From Candidatus Mediterraneibacter gallistercoris (GTDB lineage: Bacteria; Bacillota_A; Clostridia; Lachnospirales; Lachnospiraceae): 10,711 bases of DNA. The notes under the pieces were generated by a model that saw nothing but the letters and a program-made list of their open reading frames with translations, was not told the origin of the DNA and did not search any database. Positions within the stretch are counted from its first letter, which is position 1. Each line of letters starts with the position of its first letter. The position numbers and the translations under genes are program-made. Shown here piece by piece: positions 6,373 to 10,711 of the stretch. Location of the stretch: the NCBI GenBank assembly GCA_019119745.1, contig DWWI01000258.1, positions 1 through 10,711 of the forward strand, given 5' to 3'.

Positions 6373-7902
6373 TTACTCCTGCAGCGACCGTTTTCTTGAT
6401 ATCACAACTTTCTCTTCATAGCATTCAAAGATTTCATCTACTTTCTTTTTCTCCAGTTTCGGTGAAATGAGGCTTACCACAGGTACTACGATCAGTCCGG
6501 CTATCATTGCCGCGGCTCCTGCGTTGATCGGGGATTCGATAAAACCGATGAACATATTTGCCACAGTCAGGCCGACGCCTGCGATAAATCCGGCCCACAC
6601 GCCTGCGCGGGTGACACCTTTCCAGTAGAGTCCGTACATAAACGGAGCGAGGAATGCTCCTGCCAGCGCGCCCCATGAGATTCCCATGAGCTGAGCGATA
6701 AATGTGGGCGGGTCAAGAGCGATCACCACAGATACCACGAGGAAGAATACGATCAGAACCTGCATGGTGATGATCTGTTTCTTTTCACTCATATTTTTTA
6801 CTACATTGTCTTTTATAAGATCCAGTGTCATCGTAGAACTGGATGTCAGTACCAGCGAAGACAGTGTGGACATGGAAGCTGACAAGACCAGTACTACAAC
6901 AATACCGATCAGGATATCCGGCAGTGCTGAGAGCATATGCGGGATAATACTGTCATATACCACTGCTCCGGATGTTGTATCGTAAATCTGCGGACTGTCA
7001 AAAAGTCTTGCAAAACCGCCGAGGAAATAGCATCCTCCTGAAACGACAACTGCAAACAATGTGGAGATGACAGTTCCTGTATTGATCGATTTCTCGTCTT
7101 TTATCGCATAGAATTTTCCGATCATCTGAGGCAGTCCCCATGTTCCGAGAGATGTCAGTATGACGACGCCGAGCAGATTGAGCGGATCCGGTCCGAAGAA
7201 AGATGTAAACGCTCCCGGCTGTCCCTCTGTAACCGCCACGTCGCTTGGAATCTGTGCCATCTCAGAAATCGCATTCATAAAACCGCCCTGACCGTTCAGT
7301 ACAGCTGCGATAACCGCAACAATGCCGACCAGCATAATGATCCCCTGGATAAAATCATTGATGGCGGTAGCCATATATCCGCCCAGTATCACATACAGGG
7401 CTGTAAACACTGCCATTGCGATGACACACCATGTATAGGGGATATTGAACGCCATCTCAAATAGTCTGGACAGTCCGTTATATACAGATGCAGTGTACGG
7501 GATCAGAAATACAAAGACAATCACCGACGCTGCGATTTTCAGCGGTTTACTGCTGTAACGCTGTCCGAAAAAATCCGGCATTGTCTTGGAGCCCAGATGC
7601 TGTGTCATGATCTTGGTTCTTCTACCGAGCACGACCCATGCGAGCAGACTGCCGATCACGGCATTTCCTATACCGATCCATGTACTCGCGATCCCGTATT
7701 TCCATCCGAACTGTCCTGCGTATCCCACAAATACAACGGCTGAAAAATACGATGTGCCATAAGCAAATGCCGTAAGCCACGGCCCCACGGATCTGCCGCC
7801 CAGCACGAATCCGTCTACACTTGTGGCATGTTTTCTCGCATAAAGCCCTACACATACCATGACTGCAAAAAATACGACAAGCAGTATGACTTTAATCACC
7901 AT
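6373..7902 (-). CDS. Sodium:solute symporter (SSS family)
   Basis: The 509-residue membrane protein has about 13 hydrophobic segments and belongs to the SSS family, relatives of the proline carrier PutP and pantothenate carrier PanF, which import small solutes with Na+. Family marks: residues 1-20 form the first helix; FVLGGRSVGPWLTAFAYG (32-49) with the following SYFSAVVFVGYAG (51-63); ALYVILGGYMATAINDFIQG (168-187), the classic mid-protein signature; LGTWGLPQMIGKF (252-264); and SASMSTLSSLVLTSSSTMTLDL (341-362), a Ser/Thr-rich helix at the position that contributes Na+ ligands in the family. The C-terminus (481-509) is charged and cytoplasmic. The ATG at 7900-7902 has AGG 8 nt upstream within TTGAGGAATGAGAG. 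The substrate cannot be assigned from sequence. It is monocistronic, with its own promoter and an unusual repeated leader (separate entries). Confidence 0.92.
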   Translation of the reverse strand: MVIKVILLVVFFAVMVCVGLYARKHATSVDGFVLGGRSVGPWLTAFAYGTSYFSAVVFVGYAGQFGWKYGIASTWIGIGNAVIGSLLAWVVLGRRTKIMTQHLGSKTMPDFFGQRYSSKPLKIAASVIVFVFLIPYTASVYNGLSRLFEMAFNIPYTWCVIAMAVFTALYVILGGYMATAINDFIQGIIMLVGIVAVIAAVLNGQGGFMNAISEMAQIPSDVAVTEGQPGAFTSFFGPDPLNLLGVVILTSLGTWGLPQMIGKFYAIKDEKSINTGTVISTLFAVVVSGGCYFLGGFARLFDSPQIYDTTSGAVVYDSIIPHMLSALPDILIGIVVVLVLSASMSTLSSLVLTSSSTMTLDLIKDNVVKNMSEKKQIITMQVLIVFFLVVSVVIALDPPTFIAQLMGISWGALAGAFLAPFMYGLYWKGVTRAGVWAGFIAGVGLTVANMFIGFIESPINAGAAAMIAGLIVVPVVSLISPKLEKKKVDEIFECYEEKVVISRKRSLQE

Positions 7903-7942
7903 CTCTCATTCCTCAACTTTCCTGTTTTTCTCTCGCTTATTC

Positions 7943-7982
7943 ACTTTAAAGCGTTGCGCTTTAAAGTTCTACGCTTTAAAGT
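7943..7982. repeat. Three copies of an 11-mer in the symporter leader
   Basis: ACTTTAAAGCG occurs at 7943-7953 in one orientation, and its complement CGCTTTAAAGT occurs at 7957-7967 and 7972-7982. All three are exact. The first two form a perfect 11-bp inverted repeat with a 3-bp spacer; the last two are direct repeats with a 4-bp spacer. A fragment AATAAAGT follows. All lie between the predicted start site (about 7994) and the symporter ATG, so they may be operator sites below the promoter or mutually exclusive RNA hairpins. Confidence 0.75.
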
Positions 7983-8000
7983 AATAAAGTTTACTGGTAT

Positions 8001-8030
8001 AGAATAACACGGGCAGAAAGCCCGTGTCAA
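8001..8030 (-). promoter_or_regulatory. Symporter promoter with a palindrome filling its spacer
   Basis: On the minus strand, a perfect -35 TTGACA (complement of 8025-8030) and a -10 TATTCT (complement of 8001-8006) are 18 bp apart. The inverted repeat ACACGGGC (8007-8014) / GCCCGTGT (8020-8027), 8 bp perfect with a 5-bp spacer, occupies the spacer and overlaps the -35, as an operator would. The same hairpin followed by TTATTCTAT could instead act as a weak terminator for the mgsA transcript coming from upstream. Confidence 0.6.
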
Positions 8031-8057
8031 GCATGATTTCATCCGATGGATGCTGAT

Positions 8058-8215
8058 ACAGTTCAGCCGCGCCATTCGCAAAGCCGCACTCACGTGCTAA
8101 CTGCGGCTTTGCCGCTTCTTTGCTCATGAACAGGCGCTCAGCACATCGGGATATCAGTCGCTGAATCCTTATGCAAGCATAGATTCAACTCCTGACATCC
8201 CGATGGCTGAACTGT
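8058..8215. repeat. Three-stem element bounded by 11-bp terminal inverted repeats, after mgsA
   Basis: The outer arms ACAGTTCAGCC (8058-8068) and GGCTGAACTGT (8205-8215) are perfectly complementary and enclose two hairpins. Hairpin one is GCAAAGCCGCA (8078-8088) with 8102-8112, 11 bp perfect, whose loop contains CACGTG. Hairpin two is CATCGGGATATCAG (8144-8157) with 8192-8205, 13 of 14, extended by GAATC/GATTC (8163-8167, 8182-8186) and TATGC/GCATA (8170-8174, 8177-8181). The result is a closed three-way junction of 158 nt. Its right boundary falls on the mgsA stop codon. It has no ORF. It may be a small non-autonomous repeat or a structured 3' UTR. Confidence 0.65.
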
Positions 8216-8691
8216 TACTTCAATTTTTTCGCACGCTCTTCGATCGTCTTATTGAAGTTTTCAATCTTTCTGCTGTAAGGCTCTTCCATGAACTTCGAGT
8301 TCAGCAGGAAATCCGCTGTCGCAAGGTTATTCGCTACCGGTATATCATATACAACAGCGATACGGAGCAGTGCCTTCACATCCGGATCATGGGGCTGTGC
8401 CTCAAGCGGATCCCACAAAAAGATCATAAGATCAACCTGTCCTTCCACGATCTTTGCACCGACCTGCTGGTCTCCGCCGAGCGGGCCGCTGCAGAAGCCT
8501 TTTACCGGAAGGCCGGTACGTTCCGCGATCAGACGTGCCGTTGTGCCGGTTCCGCAGAGGAAATGTCCTTTCAGGATCTCCTTATTTTTGTCACACCAGT
8601 CCACCAGCTCTTTTTTCTTGCCGTCATGGGCGATAAGAGCGATATGCTTCGTCTTGCCGATTTCCATTGTTACAAAATTGTCATTAAGCAT
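8215..8691 (-). CDS. mgsA: Methylglyoxal synthase
   Basis: The enzyme converts dihydroxyacetone phosphate to methylglyoxal and phosphate, a glycolytic bypass that relieves sugar-phosphate build-up when phosphate is scarce. The 158-residue length is close to the usual 150. Seen: KHIALIAHDGKK (15-26), with the conserved His22; LCGTGTTARLI (45-55), the phosphate-binding loop; SGPLGGDQQVGAKI (68-81), with the catalytic Asp at D74; and DLMIFLWDPLEAQPHDPDVKALLR (87-110), with the conserved Asp94, His101 and Asp104. The ATG at 8689-8691 has a perfect AGGAGG 8 nt upstream, in the 26-bp gap after the ABC membrane gene, so it is the distal gene of that operon. Active-site residues appear intact. A glyoxalase gene, sometimes a partner, is not in the window. 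Confidence 0.96.
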   Translation of the reverse strand: MLNDNFVTMEIGKTKHIALIAHDGKKKELVDWCDKNKEILKGHFLCGTGTTARLIAERTGLPVKGFCSGPLGGDQQVGAKIVEGQVDLMIFLWDPLEAQPHDPDVKALLRIAVVYDIPVANNLATADFLLNSKFMEEPYSRKIENFNKTIEERAKKLK

Positions 8692-8717
8692 ATGTGTTAC
8701 CTCCTGTCATCGGCGGG

Positions 8718-10295
8718 CTATACCAGCTGCTCCATTGTATCGAACCTCAGAGACGCCAGAACACCCACTGCCACTGTAACCATCATACTATAAATCAGCA
8801 CGATTGGAAAGATGAAATCCATATTTACAAAGATCCCGACTACAACAGCCACTCCCGCCCCCGCTCCCAGCAGAGCGCTCTGTATAAGCATTCTGAGCAC
8901 ATTCTGTCCGGTCTTTCCAAACACGTCGCCCAGCAGACACTGAGCCAGAACCGTGGTGTAAAGCCGGTCTGCCTGTATCACTACATAGATGAGGATGCAG
9001 AATATGATCTCAACCGGATTCACATGCCAGAAGATGCCGATCGGAATACAGATGATACATCCGTTTACAAAAGCTTTGATATGTTCTATCAACGTTGCAT
9101 ACCACATTTTCCTGAGAGGCGTATCCGGTATGAGGAACAGATAGGGATTCTTCAGTTCGCTCTCCCATTTCCCGAGATATCCGCTCATGACCAGCGACAC
9201 ATATGCAACCACGCCCAGCAAAAACAGCTGTCCCACACCCGACTCTGCTGCTGAATCACTAAGGCTGTAAGATAATACAAATGCAAGTACGAGTGAGATC
9301 AGTGTAATCTTGTCAAATATGAAGAATTTTTCTTTTTTATATTCAAGCAGCTGCCTGTAAAAGATTGCCTGTGCTCCCTTTCCGGCAATCTTTTCTCTGA
9401 CACGTCGGAAACTGCGTTTCTTCCCGCTCAGCCCGAACACCATCTCGCCGTTCTTCTGACGTTTCTTCAGATCTGCGTAATCGTCGGCAAATTTTGCCGC
9501 CTCTTCATAGTATCCGCCGTCACATTTCATGCGTACCGCCGCTATCACAGAGACTGCTACCATAGCAAGGTACAGAACCGAGCAAATGACATTAAGCACG
9601 GTCGGTCCGAGCAGAATCAGACGATAAATGGCAATCTGCCATCCGAACACCGGTATCATCTGCAGTCCGGGCATATCAAGGAGAGCCCATGCAGTCTCAA
9701 GTGTAAGCCCGTTTTTCCGGAAATACAGTACAACCGCCAGCGCGCACACGATGAGAAATATCTTGATCCCCGTCCGGATTGCCTTCATCAGTTTTTCCGG
9801 CACCTGGTCATTTGTATAGAGAAAAATCATGACCGCTACTTCAAACGCAAGCTCCAGCACACATCCTGTCAGGAAGATCACGGCTGCGCTCAGGATCGGA
9901 ATACGGAACACCGTCAGTGAACCGATTCCGATCAGGAGCCAGACAATGATCGAAAAAAGATAGTTCATCCATGCACTGCTGATAAGCACAAGTTTCGGAT
10001 CGATCGGAGCCGTGAAGACAAAATGTGCGTGTCCGGGTCTGAAAATAATTCCTTTTCGCGAAGAATATCCGAGAAAATTACCAAATGTGTCATAAATACT
10101 CCATATTGTCAGAACCGCCAGAAGTCCTTTCACTGAATCGATATGTACGCCGATCGCCATAACGCCAAGTCCGAATATGACGAACGCTCCATAGGCAATC
10201 CCGAATATCAGCGCGATCAGGGTCGTCGGCTTTGTAACCGCGCGTTTTAAATTATTAATAAAACTCTGTTTTGTAAGGTAAATCAGGGCTTTCAT
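8718..10295 (-). CDS. ABC exporter membrane subunit (PF16949-like)
   Basis: The 525-residue polytopic protein has the layout of the putative ABC exporter family: a start MKALIYLTKQSFINNLKRAV on the cytoplasmic side; roughly six hydrophobic segments in residues 25-250; a hydrophilic basic central region (about 255-320, including YADLKKRQKNGEMVFGLSGKKRSFRR and the amphipathic FYRQLLEYKKEKFF); and a second membrane half (about 325-520). No ATP-binding motif is present, and its partner ATPase is encoded just upstream with an ATGA overlap (10292-10295), so the pair is translationally coupled and probably forms one transporter. Substrate is unknown. The ribosome binding site is GGCGGTG inside the end of the ATPase gene. 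A direct link to methylglyoxal synthase downstream is not evident beyond shared transcription. Confidence 0.85.
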   Translation of the reverse strand: MKALIYLTKQSFINNLKRAVTKPTTLIALIFGIAYGAFVIFGLGVMAIGVHIDSVKGLLAVLTIWSIYDTFGNFLGYSSRKGIIFRPGHAHFVFTAPIDPKLVLISSAWMNYLFSIIVWLLIGIGSLTVFRIPILSAAVIFLTGCVLELAFEVAVMIFLYTNDQVPEKLMKAIRTGIKIFLIVCALAVVLYFRKNGLTLETAWALLDMPGLQMIPVFGWQIAIYRLILLGPTVLNVICSVLYLAMVAVSVIAAVRMKCDGGYYEEAAKFADDYADLKKRQKNGEMVFGLSGKKRSFRRVREKIAGKGAQAIFYRQLLEYKKEKFFIFDKITLISLVLAFVLSYSLSDSAAESGVGQLFLLGVVAYVSLVMSGYLGKWESELKNPYLFLIPDTPLRKMWYATLIEHIKAFVNGCIICIPIGIFWHVNPVEIIFCILIYVVIQADRLYTTVLAQCLLGDVFGKTGQNVLRMLIQSALLGAGAGVAVVVGIFVNMDFIFPIVLIYSMMVTVAVGVLASLRFDTMEQLV

Positions 10296-10711
10296 TCTTT
10301 TTCACCGCCTGTCATCGCAAAGAACAGGTCGTCCAGATCCCTGCCCTCAGCATCCTGTTTTGTATAAGAACCGATAATATGCCCCTTCTCCATGACAAAC
10401 ATAATGTCCCACAGATCTTCTACCATCTCCAGCATATGCGTACTGATCAGCACCGTCACTCCCTGATTTCGCAGTTCCAGCACTACTTCTTTCAGCTTTT
10501 TGATCGCAGCCGGATCAAGACCTACCATCGGCTCATCGAGAAGGATTACCTGAGGCTTTACCGCAAGGGCACAGCAGATACTTACTTTCTGCATCATTCC
10601 TTTCGACAGTTCGTTCCCAAGTTTATCCTGCTTGTCATCCATCTCAAATTCTTTCAGGATCTTCTCCACCTCCTCGTCTGTAATATCGCTGTTGTACGCC
10701 ATCCTGATATA
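10292..10711 (-). CDS. ABC transporter ATP-binding subunit, C-terminal part (cut by the right edge)
   Basis: The frame is open to the last base, so the gene starts outside the window and only about the last 139 residues are present. Seen in order: an acidic helical stretch (DITDEEVEKILKEFEMDD); the signature motif in the form LSKGMMQKV instead of canonical LSGGQ, a variant common in this exporter class; Walker B VILLDEP; D-loop GLDP; and switch His in ISTHMLE. The Walker A motif lies beyond the edge. The ATG at 10700-10702 is an internal methionine, not the start. It energises the membrane protein that overlaps its stop by 4 bp. Confidence 0.95.
   Translation of the reverse strand, partial: YIRMAYNSDITDEEVEKILKEFEMDDKQDKLGNELSKGMMQKVSICCALAVKPQVILLDEPMVGLDPAAIKKLKEVVLELRNQGVTVLISTHMLEMVEDLWDIMFVMEKGHIIGSYTKQDAEGRDLDDLFFAMTGGEKE

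Noticed and set aside
8203..9254. Long plus-strand open frames (8203-8793 and 8694-9254) opposite mgsA and the ABC membrane gene
   Set aside because: Their translations show no family features, and the complementary strand holds convincing genes with ribosome binding sites.

Overview
The window looks like a chromosomal stretch from a Gram-positive anaerobe of the class Clostridia, most likely family Lachnospiraceae. That is inferred from the gene repertoire: a CBS/DRTGG-domain family II pyrophosphatase, a short two-domain S1 protein, methylglyoxal synthase and a PF16949-type ABC exporter. Strong AGGAGG-like ribosome binding sites and moderate GC content fit. No marker here fixes the genus. 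I see no rRNA, tRNA, CRISPR array, intact insertion sequence or prophage gene.

Left part (1-1443). The first 126 codons of enolase (eno, minus strand) run off the left edge. Upstream is an AT-rich control region with a good sigma-A promoter. A perfect 12-bp-arm inverted repeat lies over its predicted start site, and a Fur-box-like palindrome sits further upstream over a second possible promoter. Beyond that lies a ribokinase gene that has lost about its first 77 residues and is probably a pseudogene. A 32-codon ORF overlaps its stop codon.

Centre-left (1444-5707). A tight minus-strand operon encodes CBS-type pyrophosphatase, a flavin reductase-like protein with a basic tail, and a low-specificity threonine aldolase. 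It ends in an intrinsic terminator whose stem straddles the last stop codon. Divergently on the plus strand, a good promoter drives a two-domain S1 RNA-binding protein.

Centre (5708-6372). This 665-bp region lies between convergent genes and has no convincing gene. Most of it is one long imperfect inverted repeat (about 5718-6064, arms about 165 bp). A second hairpin (6052-6161) reuses the right terminus of the first, giving three alternating copies of a GTCGGAGTGAC-like motif. This is the most unusual structure in the window.

Right part (6373-10711). A sodium:solute symporter (minus) has its own promoter. An 8-bp-arm palindrome fills the -35/-10 spacer, and three copies of an 11-mer (CGCTTTAAAGT) sit in the leader. 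Upstream of that promoter, directly after the mgsA stop codon, is a compact three-stem element (8058-8215) bounded by perfect 11-bp inverted repeats. Next comes an operon, transcribed right to left, of an ABC ATPase (truncated by the right edge), its membrane partner and methylglyoxal synthase.

The enzymes touch central metabolism: glycolysis (eno), its methylglyoxal bypass (mgsA), pyrophosphate removal and amino-acid aldol cleavage. The individual genes belong to known families. The novelty lies mainly in the intergenic structure.
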